Positions 1 through 8,716 of a stretch of 64,000 nucleotides of DNA are shown here, piece by piece. Each line of letters starts with the position of its first letter. The first letter of the stretch is position 1. The notes beneath the pieces were generated by a model. The model was not told the origin of the DNA and did no database searches. It saw nothing but the letters and a program-made list of their open reading frames with translations. The translations under genes were made by a program, and so were the position numbers. Source of the stretch: an uncultured Eubacteriales bacterium (GTDB lineage Bacteria; Bacillota; Clostridia; Christensenellales; CAG-917); assembly GCA_900547975.1 (NCBI GenBank), contig URIX01000003.1, positions 1 to 64,000 of the forward strand, written 5' to 3'.

Positions 1-76
1 AACGACGAAGAATCGTTGTGAGCATCCACTTCCGCCGTTGCAACTGCCGAGCCGTCTCAAAGTTGCAACCCCTTAC

Positions 77-182
77 GTCACAAACAAATGCTCTGATTTG
101 TTTGTGACAGGACGTTTGCGCCAAAATATTTGTCAAGCCATCTTGAAAAGATGGGTGACAAGTGTTTTGCATTCGGCGCAAA
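77..182. repeat. Two strong intergenic hairpins upstream of frr
   Basis: The first is a perfect 13-bp inverted repeat (77-89 with 96-108) with a 6-nt loop. The second is a nested palindrome with three paired blocks: 115-122 with 175-182 (TTTGCGCC/GGCGCAAA), 130-135 with 156-161, and 138-144 with 148-154. There is no T-run directly after either, so a simple terminator is not shown. The stretch 1-227 contains no convincing gene. It could be the end of an upstream transcription unit or a mobile REP-like palindrome. Confidence 0.6.
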
Positions 183-227
183 GTAATTATTCATTATTAA
201 TTATTAATTAAATCAACTAAATCACTA

Positions 228-256
228 TTGCGTTATTCGCTTTCTTTTGCTATAAT
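228..256 (+). promoter_or_regulatory. Sigma-A-type promoter of the frr operon
   Basis: A TTGCGT -35 box (228-233), a 17-nt spacer and a perfect TATAAT -10 box (251-256) lie 33 nt before the frr start codon. The sequence before it is AT-rich (183-215). This probably drives frr-uppS and perhaps the genes beyond. Confidence 0.7.
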
Positions 257-288
257 ATTTACAATATTCATAATATGGAGGACAAAGT

Positions 289-864
289 ATGTCTTACGGT
301 ATTGACGAAGTCGATCTTATCTTCGATGAAATGAATGAAAAAATCGACAAAACAATGCAGAATTATATCACCGAATTGCGTTCTATTCGCGCAGGCAGAG
401 CAAATCCGCATATCCTCGACAAAGTTGTCGTCGATTATTACGGAACGCCTACGCCTATTAACAATATGGCAAACGTTTCCGTTCCCGAAGCGCGTCTTTT
501 GGTTATTTCGCCTTGGGATAAATCTCAACTTAAAGCAATCGAAAGAGCGATTCTTGCCGCAAACGTCGGTATCAATCCCAACAACGACGGTCACGTTATC
601 CGCCTCGTTTTCCCCGAACTCACGGAAGAACGCAGACGTTCCACCGTTAAGGAAGCGAAAACTCTCGTCGAAGAATCCAAAATCGTTATGAGAAACGCTC
701 GCCGCGACGCTATCGACGAACTTAAAAAGATCCAAAAAGCATCCGCGATCACCGAAGACGATTTGAAGAACTACACCGAAGACGTAGATAAGAATCTTGC
801 AAAAAACACCGACGAGGTTGACAGACTTTTTAAGGAAAAAGAGCAAGAGATTCTTTCAATCTAA
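289..864 (+). CDS. frr: Ribosome recycling factor
   Basis: Frr works with EF-G to split the post-termination ribosome. The 191-residue product is close to the usual 185 residues and carries the family core: RAGRANP near residue 36, the YYGTPTPINNMANVSVPEARLL-like stretch, and the C-terminal helical region with RRDAIDELKK. The start is set by a GGAGGA ribosome-binding site at 277-282. It overlaps uppS by one base (TAATG), so the two are translationally coupled. In most Firmicutes pyrH lies just upstream; it is not in this window. Confidence 0.97.
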   Translation: MSYGIDEVDLIFDEMNEKIDKTMQNYITELRSIRAGRANPHILDKVVVDYYGTPTPINNMANVSVPEARLLVISPWDKSQLKAIERAILAANVGINPNNDGHVIRLVFPELTEERRRSTVKEAKTLVEESKIVMRNARRDAIDELKKIQKASAITEDDLKNYTEDVDKNLAKNTDEVDRLFKEKEQEILSI

Positions 865-1517
865 TGGGTGCAAAGCATATCGGATTTATTATGGACGGGA
901 ACGGCAGGTGGGCGGTTGCTCACGGTATGTCGCGCCAAGAGGGCTACGCTCACGGGCTTGTGGCTCTTTATAAGGTTGCAAAAAGGTGCAGCGAGCGCGG
1001 TGTGGAAGCGGTTTCCGTCTATGCTTTGTCAACGGAAAACTTAAACCGTCCGCAAGGCGAACTCGATTCCATATTCAAAGTGGTCGAAAAATTCAATTTG
1101 ACATACGACGGCGAATATAAGATTTCGTATATGGGCGATTTCGATTCTCTTGACGACAAACTTGCGTATTCAATCGAACAAGTAGAGGAAAAAACTCGCG
1201 ATAACAAAGGAATGTGGCTCAATATCGCGTTCAATTACGGCGCGAAAGCGGACATTTTGCACGCGGCAAAGGTTGCGTACGACCACGGCGAGTTTTTGGA
1301 AGATACGTTTGAAAAACATCTTTCGTCGTCACATCTTCCGCCTCTCGACCTTATTGTGAGAAGCGGCGGCGAAATGAGATTGTCCAACTTTATGCTCTAC
1401 GAAGCGGCGTATGCGGAACTTATGTTCCTCGACAAACTCTGGCCGGATATAGACGAGAGCGACGTTGACAAAATTCTCGACGACTTCGATAAACGTGTGA
1501 GAAAATTCGGAAAATAA
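864..1517 (+). CDS. uppS: Isoprenyl transferase (undecaprenyl diphosphate synthase)
   Basis: UppS makes the C55 lipid carrier for peptidoglycan by cis-condensing isopentenyl diphosphates onto farnesyl diphosphate. The diphosphate-binding motif MDGNGRWA starts at residue 10 and the C-terminal signature RSGGEMRLSNFMLYEAAYAE is present, with the usual second T replaced by G. At 217 residues it is shorter than the common 240-255, lacking most of the N-terminal lead-in and some of the central loop. The start codon overlaps the frr stop. It feeds the same pathway as dxr and ispG downstream. Confidence 0.95.
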   Translation: MGAKHIGFIMDGNGRWAVAHGMSRQEGYAHGLVALYKVAKRCSERGVEAVSVYALSTENLNRPQGELDSIFKVVEKFNLTYDGEYKISYMGDFDSLDDKLAYSIEQVEEKTRDNKGMWLNIAFNYGAKADILHAAKVAYDHGEFLEDTFEKHLSSSHLPPLDLIVRSGGEMRLSNFMLYEAAYAELMFLDKLWPDIDESDVDKILDDFDKRVRKFGK

Positions 1518-1571
1518 CGGATTTTGTGCGAATTTCGGCAAAATTCGATTTTTCGTTTGTAATTAGATATT

Positions 1572-1597
1572 TTTGCAAGCGGTTTGCCGTTTGCAAA
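1572..1597. repeat. Hairpin in the uppS-cdsA gap
   Basis: An 11-bp stem with one G-T pair (1572-1582 with 1587-1597, loop TTTG) is followed by a smaller inverted repeat GCGCGT/ACGCGC around 1598-1632. No T-run follows, so it is more likely an RNA-processing or attenuating structure than a full terminator. Confidence 0.4.
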
Positions 1598-1643
1598 GCG
1601 CGTCGATTGCAAGATTTGCGACTGAACGCGCTATGAGGTGTTT

Positions 1644-2636
1644 ATGCTTAAAAGAACGATTACTGCAATAGTACTTCTGTTTTTCGTTGCGTGGTTTTTG
1701 TTAGGCGGCTATGTTGTAAGCCCGATTTTCGTCGATATGCTGATTTTGCTTTTCTTGGCAGGGTCGGTTTTCGAGATGTACAAATGCTTTAAAGGCGCAG
1801 GCTACAAGATGTTTGCCGCCCCCGTCGTTTTGATGCTGGTTGCGGCGTACCCCGTGTATTATACGATGCAATACTACGTCGGCGCAGGCGCGCCGAACAC
1901 GAGCGCAGGCATTCAAGGTCTTTTGATGGTGCTTCTTGCAAGTTCTATGCTCGCGCTTACGATTTTCACGTTCAAACCTGCAAAACACACCCAAAAGGAG
2001 GTTGACGAAGCAAAAGAGCAGGGGGTTGAACTCGAACTCGATTCGCCAAAAGCGTGCGAACTTAAAGATTTGTTCGCAAATATTTTCATTCTCGTATATC
2101 CCACGCTTTTCCTTATGAGCGCGTGGATTGTGAGTTACAAATACAGTGCGTTATTTGCCGTTCCGTTTGCGATTTTAGTGCCGGTTCTCGGAAGCGATAC
2201 TTTTGCCTACTGGTTCGGCTCTATGATAGGCGGAAAGAAACTTTGCCCCAAAATCAGCCCTAAAAAGACGATTGCGGGCGGCGTCGGCGGTCTTGTCGGT
2301 GGTATGGCTGTTTCTGTGCTATTCTGGCTTCTTTTCGAGATGTTTGCCGACAAATATCCGACTTTCATCTCGGGTTGCGGATATACGGCGTTCTTTGCGC
2401 ACGATGTAAGCGGTTGGCAATGGAAAAGCGCGCTCGTGTACCTCGCGATAGGTCTGATTTGCGGCGCGATAAGCGAACTGGGCGACCTTGCCGCTTCGCG
2501 TATCAAACGTGCAATCGGCATAAAGGATTACGGCAAGATTTTCCCGGGACACGGCGGTTTTATGGACAGAATCGACAGCGTTATGTACTGTCTCGTCATA
2601 CTGCTCGTGGCGTTCTCTTGCATTTACGGTTATTGA
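1644..2636 (+). CDS. cdsA: Phosphatidate cytidylyltransferase
   Basis: CdsA makes CDP-diacylglycerol from phosphatidate and CTP in the membrane, the branch point of phospholipid synthesis. The product is a multi-span membrane protein. It ends with the family signature: a DLAASRIKRAIGIKD stretch followed by PGHGGFMDRIDS. The ATG at 1644 is preferred over the in-frame GTG at 1638 because a TGAGGTG ribosome-binding site (1634-1640) fits it. At 330 residues it is longer than many CdsA proteins (about 270) because of a hydrophilic insert around residues 118-135. Confidence 0.95.
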   Translation: MLKRTITAIVLLFFVAWFLLGGYVVSPIFVDMLILLFLAGSVFEMYKCFKGAGYKMFAAPVVLMLVAAYPVYYTMQYYVGAGAPNTSAGIQGLLMVLLASSMLALTIFTFKPAKHTQKEVDEAKEQGVELELDSPKACELKDLFANIFILVYPTLFLMSAWIVSYKYSALFAVPFAILVPVLGSDTFAYWFGSMIGGKKLCPKISPKKTIAGGVGGLVGGMAVSVLFWLLFEMFADKYPTFISGCGYTAFFAHDVSGWQWKSALVYLAIGLICGAISELGDLAASRIKRAIGIKDYGKIFPGHGGFMDRIDSVMYCLVILLVAFSCIYGY

Positions 2637-2773
2637 TTCTTTCATACGGATTTAATAATCGACGGTTATACTGACAATCGCAATCGGAAAACGATTGCAA
2701 TCACAAAGGCAATAAAAAATCCGCAAAAGACTTCAAATCTCTGCCTATGCGGCACGCGGATTTTAAGGATAAA

Positions 2774-3925
2774 ATGAAAACAATCACAATACTCGGAAGT
2801 ACAGGCTCTGTCGGAAGACAGGTGCTTGACTCTATCTGCGCACACCCCGACGCTTTTAAGGTCGTCGGGCTTTCGGCTTATACCAACGAATCGCTTTTGC
2901 GCGAACAAATCGAAAAATTCAATCCCACTCATTATTATTTTCCAAACGGCGCGGTTGAGGTGCAAAGTTCGCTTTTCGACTTTCTTGAAGACGATAAAAC
3001 CTCGAAATGCCTTTCTTCGCTCGAAGAACTCGCAAGTATTCCGTCGGATATAGTCGTTTTGGCGGTTACGGGAATAGCGGGGCTCTGGGCTGCCGTCGCA
3101 ACGCTCAAAAGAGGCGGAACTCTTGCGATTGCAAACAAGGAAACTATCGTATGCGCAGGTCGTCATCTCAAATTCCTCGAAAAGAAGTACGGCGGAAGGA
3201 TTTTGCCGCTCGACACCGAACATTCCGCAATTTTCTCGTGCCTCAGGGGCGAAGATAAAAAGTGCGTCAGAAGCCTCGTCCTGACGGCAAGCGGCGGCGC
3301 GCTTCGCGACTATCCCACAAGTCAACTCGCAAAAGTCAAGGCAGAGGACGCGTTGAAGCACCCCGTATGGAATATGGGCAAAAAGGTCACAATCGATTCG
3401 GCAACGCTGTTTAATAAGGGGCTGGAAGTCATCGAGGCAATGCGTCTTTTCGAAGTGGAAGCAAAGGACGTGAAAGTGGTTATGCACAGAGAAAGCATAG
3501 TTCATTCGCTCGTTGAATTTACCGACGGCGGTATGAAAGGCTTGTTTTCAGTGCCGGATATGAGGCTTGCGATAGAAACCGCGCTTTATTATCCCGAACA
3601 CGGCAAAGACAGTGTTGCGCCTCTTGACCTTGCAAAACTCGGCTCGCTTTCTTTTTCCGCACCCGATTACGACAGATTTCCTTGTCTTAAAATCGCAATA
3701 GACGCGGCAAACGCGGGCGAGGGCGCGTGCATTGCCGTATCTGCCGCAGACGAAGTCCTTGTCGAGGAATTTTTGAAAGGTAAAATCAAATATCCCGAAA
3801 TCGCAACCGCGCTTTCTAAGGTATTTGCAAAATTCAAAAAGGTCGGAAACGTCGAACTCGAAGACGTACTTGGCATAGACGAGCAAGCAAGAAAATACAC
3901 TTATTCTGTGATAGGAGTGAAATAG
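2774..3925 (+). CDS. dxr: 1-deoxy-D-xylulose 5-phosphate reductoisomerase
   Basis: Dxr is the first committed enzyme of the MEP isoprenoid pathway, converting DXP to MEP with NADPH. The NADPH-binding GSTGSVGRQ is at the N-terminus. The active-site stretches LDTEHSAIF, LTASGGALRDYP and WNMGKKVTIDSATLFNKGLE are all present. The start at 2774 puts the beta strand KTITILG at the N-terminus; in-frame codons upstream (2747) add a non-homologous leader. At 383 residues it is of normal length. The 137-nt gap before it holds a 7-bp hairpin (2680-2698). The stop overlaps the rseP GTG by one base. Confidence 0.96.
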   Translation: MKTITILGSTGSVGRQVLDSICAHPDAFKVVGLSAYTNESLLREQIEKFNPTHYYFPNGAVEVQSSLFDFLEDDKTSKCLSSLEELASIPSDIVVLAVTGIAGLWAAVATLKRGGTLAIANKETIVCAGRHLKFLEKKYGGRILPLDTEHSAIFSCLRGEDKKCVRSLVLTASGGALRDYPTSQLAKVKAEDALKHPVWNMGKKVTIDSATLFNKGLEVIEAMRLFEVEAKDVKVVMHRESIVHSLVEFTDGGMKGLFSVPDMRLAIETALYYPEHGKDSVAPLDLAKLGSLSFSAPDYDRFPCLKIAIDAANAGEGACIAVSAADEVLVEEFLKGKIKYPEIATALSKVFAKFKKVGNVELEDVLGIDEQARKYTYSVIGVK

Positions 3926-5247
3926 TGTTCTTAATTTGCGCAACTGCAAGCGAAGTTTTCACATATATCGGCTACGTTATTGTAGCCGTTCTTGCGCTTA
4001 TGGCAATGATTGTCATACACGAACTCGGACATTATACCGCAGGCAAATTGCTCGGATTCAAAATCGACGAGTTCGCAATAGGTTTCGGACCTGCAATCAT
4101 AAAAAAACGCAATAAAAAGACGGGCGAATTGTTTACTCTTCGTCCGTTTCCCATTGGCGGATTTTGTGCTTTTCACGGCGAGGACGCCGAAGGCGCGATG
4201 GTTGACGAAAACGGAAATCAGATTAAAGACGAAAACGGAAATATCGTAAAAGACCCCGACGCGTTCAACAATCAAAAGGCTTGGAAACGTCTTATAGTGC
4301 TGTTTTCGGGCGCGTTTATGAATTTTTTGAGCGCAATCGTCATTATCACGATATATTTTACCGCATACGGACAGTTGCTTCCGAATGTTGTGGGCGTTCA
4401 CAATACCGCAACGTATCATAATGTTTTTCAAGAGGGCGACGTCATTCTCAACATCAACGGAAAGCAAGTTAACATTATGCTTCAAGAGGACTTGGACAAC
4501 GCTTTCAAAGATTTGTCCGACGATTCGTACTTTTGGGTTTTTAGAGACGGAAAACGCGTGAAACTCAACGCGCACAAAGTATATTATAATCCGTTCTATG
4601 AGGACGATTTTATATATGCAATAAACGGAAAAAAACTCGACGCCCCCATAGTCGCAAGCGCGCTCGGCGAATATGCGGAGCAAAACGGAATCGACCAAAC
4701 GCAAAAAATTACGCTCGTCGTTGTCAAATACGGCAAGGACGGCAAAATCGTCGAACAAAGTTCGATGAGTGTGCAAAAAGGCGTTGTCGTGGGCGACCCC
4801 GACGGATTTTACAGTTACGGGTTCGGCATAACTCGCAGCCTTACGCACGCAAAACTTCCGTTTTTCCTCGCATTCGGCAGAGCGTGGGGATTCAGTTTCT
4901 TCATCGTATTCAAGATTCTCGCCTCGCTCGGCGCACTTATTACCGGTAAAACGGGCATTGAAAACGCAGGCGGCACGATTACGACAATCAAAATGATGGC
5001 GCAACTGTCATCTCTCGGCTTCGACAGTTTTTTGTACGTAGTCGCGATAATCTCTGCAAACCTTGCGGTTATGAATTTGTTGCCGTTTCCTGCGCTCGAC
5101 GGAAGCAGAATGTTGTTTACGCTGATTGAAATGATATTCAGAAAACCCGTGCCGAGAAAAGTAGAGGGCATAATTCACACGGTGGGACTCGTGCTGTTGA
5201 TCGTGCTTGCGGTGTTCCTCGACATATTCCATTTGGTGAAAGGATAA
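3925..5247 (+). CDS. rseP: RIP metalloprotease, site-2 protease family
   Basis: This is a membrane-embedded zinc protease of the RseP/RasP family, which cuts anti-sigma factors and signal-peptide remnants inside the membrane. The zinc motif HELGHYTAG lies in the first transmembrane helix and the second conserved motif NLLPFPALDGSRM lies near the C-terminus. A PDZ-like region lies between, with transmembrane segments at both ends. The start is GTG at 3925, supported by AGGAGTG at 3913-3919 and overlapping the dxr stop. An insert of about 20 acidic residues follows the FPIGGFCAFHGED loop. Confidence 0.93.
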   Translation: MFLICATASEVFTYIGYVIVAVLALMAMIVIHELGHYTAGKLLGFKIDEFAIGFGPAIIKKRNKKTGELFTLRPFPIGGFCAFHGEDAEGAMVDENGNQIKDENGNIVKDPDAFNNQKAWKRLIVLFSGAFMNFLSAIVIITIYFTAYGQLLPNVVGVHNTATYHNVFQEGDVILNINGKQVNIMLQEDLDNAFKDLSDDSYFWVFRDGKRVKLNAHKVYYNPFYEDDFIYAINGKKLDAPIVASALGEYAEQNGIDQTQKITLVVVKYGKDGKIVEQSSMSVQKGVVVGDPDGFYSYGFGITRSLTHAKLPFFLAFGRAWGFSFFIVFKILASLGALITGKTGIENAGGTITTIKMMAQLSSLGFDSFLYVVAIISANLAVMNLLPFPALDGSRMLFTLIEMIFRKPVPRKVEGIIHTVGLVLLIVLAVFLDIFHLVKG

Positions 5248-5259
5248 AAGGGATAAATT

Positions 5260-6312
5260 ATGACAGAACGAAAGAAAACAAGACAAGTTAGCGTAGGAAA
5301 TGTGAAAATCGGCGGTGACGCGCCTATAACCGTTCAATCTATGCTGAATACGAAAACAACGGATATAAAAGGCTCGCTTTCGCAAATAAACGCGCTTAAA
5401 GCGGTCGGTTGCGACCTCATTCGCCTTGCAGTGCCCGACGAGGATTCGGCAAGAGCGTTCGGCATAATCGCAAAAGAGTGCGGTTTGCCACTCATTGCCG
5501 ACATACATTACAACTATAAACTTGCGCATATGGCACTCGACCAAGGCGCAAAGAAAATCCGTATGAACCCCGGCAATATGCGTGATTTTTCGCAAATCAA
5601 ACCGCTTGCAGAAAGAATGATAGATATGGGCATACCCGTGCGCGTGGGCGTGAACGGCGGCTCGCTTGACCCGAAATACAAGGGAATGAACGAGGCGCGC
5701 GCACTTTGCGAGAGCGCACTCGAATGTGCAAACGTCTTTGAAAGCGTTGGTATGAAAGACATAGTGATTGCAATCAAGCACTCGGACACGCTTCTCAACA
5801 TCAAGGCAAACAGAATGTTGTCGAGCATGTGTGATTATCCTCTTCATATCGGCGTGACGGAAGCGGGAACGCTTCGCACGGGACTCGTAAAATCCGCAAT
5901 CGGCATAGGAACGTTGCTTAGCGAGGGAATAGGCGATACCATCCGCGTTTCGCTTTCTACAAACGTTTGCGAAGAAGTGCTTGCAGGCAAAAAAATACTT
6001 CAAACTCTCGGACTTCGCAAAAACGCCGTGGAAGTCGTTGCTTGCCCGACTTGCGCAAGAACGGAAATCGACGTCGAAGGACTTGCAAACAAAGTCGAAA
6101 CCATGACGGCAGGAATAAACAAGCCGCTCAAAATATCCGTTCTCGGTTGTCCGCTCAACGGAATAGGAGAGGGTGAACACAGCGACCTCGGCATTGCGGG
6201 CGGAAAAGAAAAGAGCGTGATATTGCTTCACGGCAAGATTTACAAAACCGTGCCGAGCGAACGTCTTATGCAAGAATTTGAAAAGATTTTGCAAGATGTT
6301 TTATCAAATTGA
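5260..6312 (+). CDS. ispG: 4-hydroxy-3-methylbut-2-enyl diphosphate synthase
   Basis: IspG (GcpE) is the [4Fe-4S] enzyme that reductively converts MEcPP to HMBPP, late in the MEP pathway. The cluster cysteines are in ACPTCARTEID and, about 35 residues later, GCPLNGIGEGEHSDLGIAGG. The TIM-barrel N-terminus shows the expected VQSMLNTKTTD and ADIHYNYKLA stretches. Its 350 residues are typical of the bacterial form. It sits 12 nt after rseP, the common clostridial order, just before the polC slot. Confidence 0.96.
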   Translation: MTERKKTRQVSVGNVKIGGDAPITVQSMLNTKTTDIKGSLSQINALKAVGCDLIRLAVPDEDSARAFGIIAKECGLPLIADIHYNYKLAHMALDQGAKKIRMNPGNMRDFSQIKPLAERMIDMGIPVRVGVNGGSLDPKYKGMNEARALCESALECANVFESVGMKDIVIAIKHSDTLLNIKANRMLSSMCDYPLHIGVTEAGTLRTGLVKSAIGIGTLLSEGIGDTIRVSLSTNVCEEVLAGKKILQTLGLRKNAVEVVACPTCARTEIDVEGLANKVETMTAGINKPLKISVLGCPLNGIGEGEHSDLGIAGGKEKSVILLHGKIYKTVPSERLMQEFEKILQDVLSN

Positions 6313-6354
6313 CAAAAATATAGAATACTTTTCGACAAAAACCGCGAGGATTTT

Positions 6355-7947
6355 ATGGCTACAAAGTTTTTTGAAGAATTTACGATAAGAAGCAACGGCG
6401 AGTTTCCGATGCTCAAACTTAACAGCGCGACCTACTATAAAGACAAAAGAGAGTTGGTTGTTAAGTTTATTATTTCCGCATTCGAGGTGCGCTCTTTCGA
6501 CGAGGAAAGCAAAAAGAAAGTGCAATCGATAATCGAACAAATGTTTTCGGGCGTTTCGGTGAGTGTGCAGTACATAAGAACGTATGCGGACAACAATGTC
6601 GTAAAAAACAAAGTTTCAGAGTTTTTCAACCGCACGAATCAAATGATTTTTCGGCGCATAAACGACGATACCCTTAAAATCGATGTGGGTGACAATGACA
6701 TCGACGTGAAATTCGTTTTCGACACGCCGACATACAAACTTCTGACCGCAGGGGACTTGCTTGCAAAACTTGAAGAATATCTCGATTGCTCGTTCAATCA
6801 AAACATCGATATAATAGCCGAAGAAAGCCTCTATTCAGAGCAAAAAGAACAAGATTTCGACATGCATATCGACACGACGTTGCATGCCGATTCCGCATTG
6901 CGACTCGTGAGTGCGAGAGTGGGCGAAAAAGTGTATTCCAGAGGCAAAATCGACGGTATTTCGCAAATGCCAAACTATATCGTTGATGTAAAAGGCGCGT
7001 GCGACAACATTGTTTTGTGCGGCAAAATTTCGCAAATCGAGAAAAAGTCCTATAAAAACAAGAAGTATAATCCCGACGACCCGAAGAGCGGACCGGAAAC
7101 GTTGCCGTTTGATAAGTTTATTCTTGACGATACTACAGCTAAAATCGAGGGCGTGAGTTTTGTTGCAAATGACGAGGACGCAGACAAAATCGTTGCGCTC
7201 AAAGAGCAATCGCAAGTCGTTTGTATGGGCAAAGTCACTTGGTCGCAATACTCGGGCGCATGGTCTTTTCAAGTGAACGCAATGTTCGAGGCGAACATCG
7301 ATTTTGACAGTATTCACCTCAAATCCGTCAAACCGTTGCCCGAAAAATACACGACGATTATGCCTCGAAAATACGTTGATATGTCGGAAAAGACCTTATT
7401 AGATGCCGAAAAACCCGCAAAAGTCATTAACGAGTATTTCAAGGATAAAACTTTTGTGATATTCGACCTCGAAACGACCGACTTAAAGACGGAAAGCGCA
7501 GAGATAATCGAACTTGCGGCGTTGAAAGTCGTCAGCGGCGTGCCTACCGAAACTTTTCAAACACTCATAAAACCGCTTGCGGCGATTCCCGAAGAAATAA
7601 CCAACATCACGCATATTTCAAACGCAATGGTGCTCGACGCGCCGAATGTCGAAAGCGTGATTCCCGATTTTTACAAGTTTGCGCACGACGCGATTCTTTG
7701 CGGACACAACATAGCGGGCTATGATTTTCCCATTCTTTCGAGAATCGGCGAGAAGAACGGATACGTTTTCAACAACGAACTTTGCGACACGCTGTTGCTT
7801 GCAAGGCGATATCTTACCGAACTTCCGAACTGCAAACTCGAAACCATTTCAAAAGCGTACGGAATTTCGCACGAGAACGCGCACCGCGCTATGAGCGACG
7901 TGTACGCCACTTTCGGCGCACTCGAAGAAATCGCAAAGAGAATGTAA
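6355..7947 (+). CDS. PolC-like protein reduced to N-terminal, OB and 3'-5' exonuclease regions
   Basis: This gene sits where Firmicutes carry polC, between ispG and rimP, but the product is 530 residues instead of about 1,440. Residues 1-200 resemble the PolC N-terminal region. About 205-320 looks like the OB-fold part. Residues 366-530 are a complete DEDD exonuclease: FDLETTD with D371 and E373, then HNIAGYDFPIL, then HRAMSDVYAT. The PHP domain that should follow the OB fold and the whole polymerase, thumb and fingers portion are absent. No remnant of them is seen in the 290 nt downstream. It reads as an intact, stand-alone nuclease or proofreading protein. The replicative polymerase must be encoded elsewhere, or the rest was lost. 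Confidence 0.8.
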   Translation: MATKFFEEFTIRSNGEFPMLKLNSATYYKDKRELVVKFIISAFEVRSFDEESKKKVQSIIEQMFSGVSVSVQYIRTYADNNVVKNKVSEFFNRTNQMIFRRINDDTLKIDVGDNDIDVKFVFDTPTYKLLTAGDLLAKLEEYLDCSFNQNIDIIAEESLYSEQKEQDFDMHIDTTLHADSALRLVSARVGEKVYSRGKIDGISQMPNYIVDVKGACDNIVLCGKISQIEKKSYKNKKYNPDDPKSGPETLPFDKFILDDTTAKIEGVSFVANDEDADKIVALKEQSQVVCMGKVTWSQYSGAWSFQVNAMFEANIDFDSIHLKSVKPLPEKYTTIMPRKYVDMSEKTLLDAEKPAKVINEYFKDKTFVIFDLETTDLKTESAEIIELAALKVVSGVPTETFQTLIKPLAAIPEEITNITHISNAMVLDAPNVESVIPDFYKFAHDAILCGHNIAGYDFPILSRIGEKNGYVFNNELCDTLLLARRYLTELPNCKLETISKAYGISHENAHRAMSDVYATFGALEEIAKRM

Positions 7948-8115
7948 TATCCGCAAAATCGCAACCGAACGTAAACGGAATCGCATAAGTGATTGCAGAA
8001 ACGGTTGAATGGCGATTAATAGCGCGTTTTTTTGAAAACAATTATTCAAACGCGATTGAAATGCAACAAGAATATAAAATATATTAGTATATTTTGTGTT
8101 ATTGTCATAAAACGC

Positions 8116-8144
8116 TTGCATTGCGCGTTTTTATGTGATAGTAT
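8116..8144 (+). promoter_or_regulatory. Possible promoter of the rimP-nusA-infB operon
   Basis: TTGCAT (8116-8121), a 17-nt spacer and TAGTAT (8139-8144) lie just before the attenuator hairpin. The -10 box matches consensus at four of six positions, so this is only a candidate. The rest of the 294-nt gap 7948-8241 holds no gene. Confidence 0.4.
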
Positions 8145-8169
8145 ATAGATACTATAGTAAAACTTTACT

Positions 8170-8198
8170 AGAGTGAGCGACGGCTCACTCTTTGTTTT
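8170..8198 (+). terminator. Leader terminator/attenuator before rimP-nusA
   Basis: A perfect 9-bp stem (AGAGTGAGC at 8170-8178, GCTCACTCT at 8183-8191, loop GACG) is followed by TTGTTTT. It lies in the leader, 44 nt before the rimP start, so it can only act by stopping transcripts of this operon. A NusA-responsive terminator in this place is known in Bacillus, where it lets NusA limit its own synthesis. That this hairpin does the same is inferred from position. Confidence 0.7.
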
Positions 8199-8241
8199 AG
8201 AAAGGGCGATTCGACAAAAATCGGCTCGAAAGGGGTGCTGT

Positions 8242-8704
8242 ATGGCAAACGAAATTGCGGTTGAAGTCCGCGAAAAAGTGAAGAATCTCGCTCTCGAAGC
8301 GGTGAAAGAAGCGGACGAGAATATCGAACTTGTGGACGTGGCGTTCTACAAGCAGTACGGAAAACTCACCGTCGAGGCATTTTTGTGGAAGAAGGAAGGA
8401 ATAGACTTAGACGACTGCGAAAAAGTGCATAATCTGCTTTCGGCAAAACTCGATTCGATTGAGGACGCCTTCGACGAGGATTATTTTCTGAACGTTTCGT
8501 CGCAAGGTCTCGACAGGAAAATCGTGACGAACGACGCTCGACACCGAGATCGAGATTTTCGACCGAAACAAGAAAAAATCACACGGAACGCTTTTGAGTT
8601 TCGACGATGAAAACATCGTGATAAAAACCGACGGAAAAAATCCGAAGGAAGTTAAAATACAAAGAAATTTATTGACCAAAGTACAACCGTACGTCAGGTT
8701 TTAG
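8242..8704 (+). pseudogene. rimP: Ribosome maturation factor RimP, frameshifted
   Basis: RimP helps assemble the 30S subunit. The first frame (ATG 8242, MANEIAVEV) gives the N-terminal domain through YFLNVSSQGLDRKIVTND, near 8535. It then runs into non-homologous residues and stops at 8610. The next frame restores the C-terminal Sm-like domain (LDTEIEIF, then LLSFDDENIVIKTDG, ending QPYVRF) and stops at 8702-8704. About four to five residues expected at the junction are missing, which suggests a small out-of-frame deletion rather than a single-base slip. An assembly error or a real lesion is possible. Placement before nusA confirms identity. Confidence 0.85.
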
Positions 8705-8716
8705 GAGGACATAACA

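Noticed and set aside
2680..2698. Terminator between cdsA and dxr
   Set aside because: The 7-bp hairpin has no T-run after it; the genes probably remain co-transcribed.
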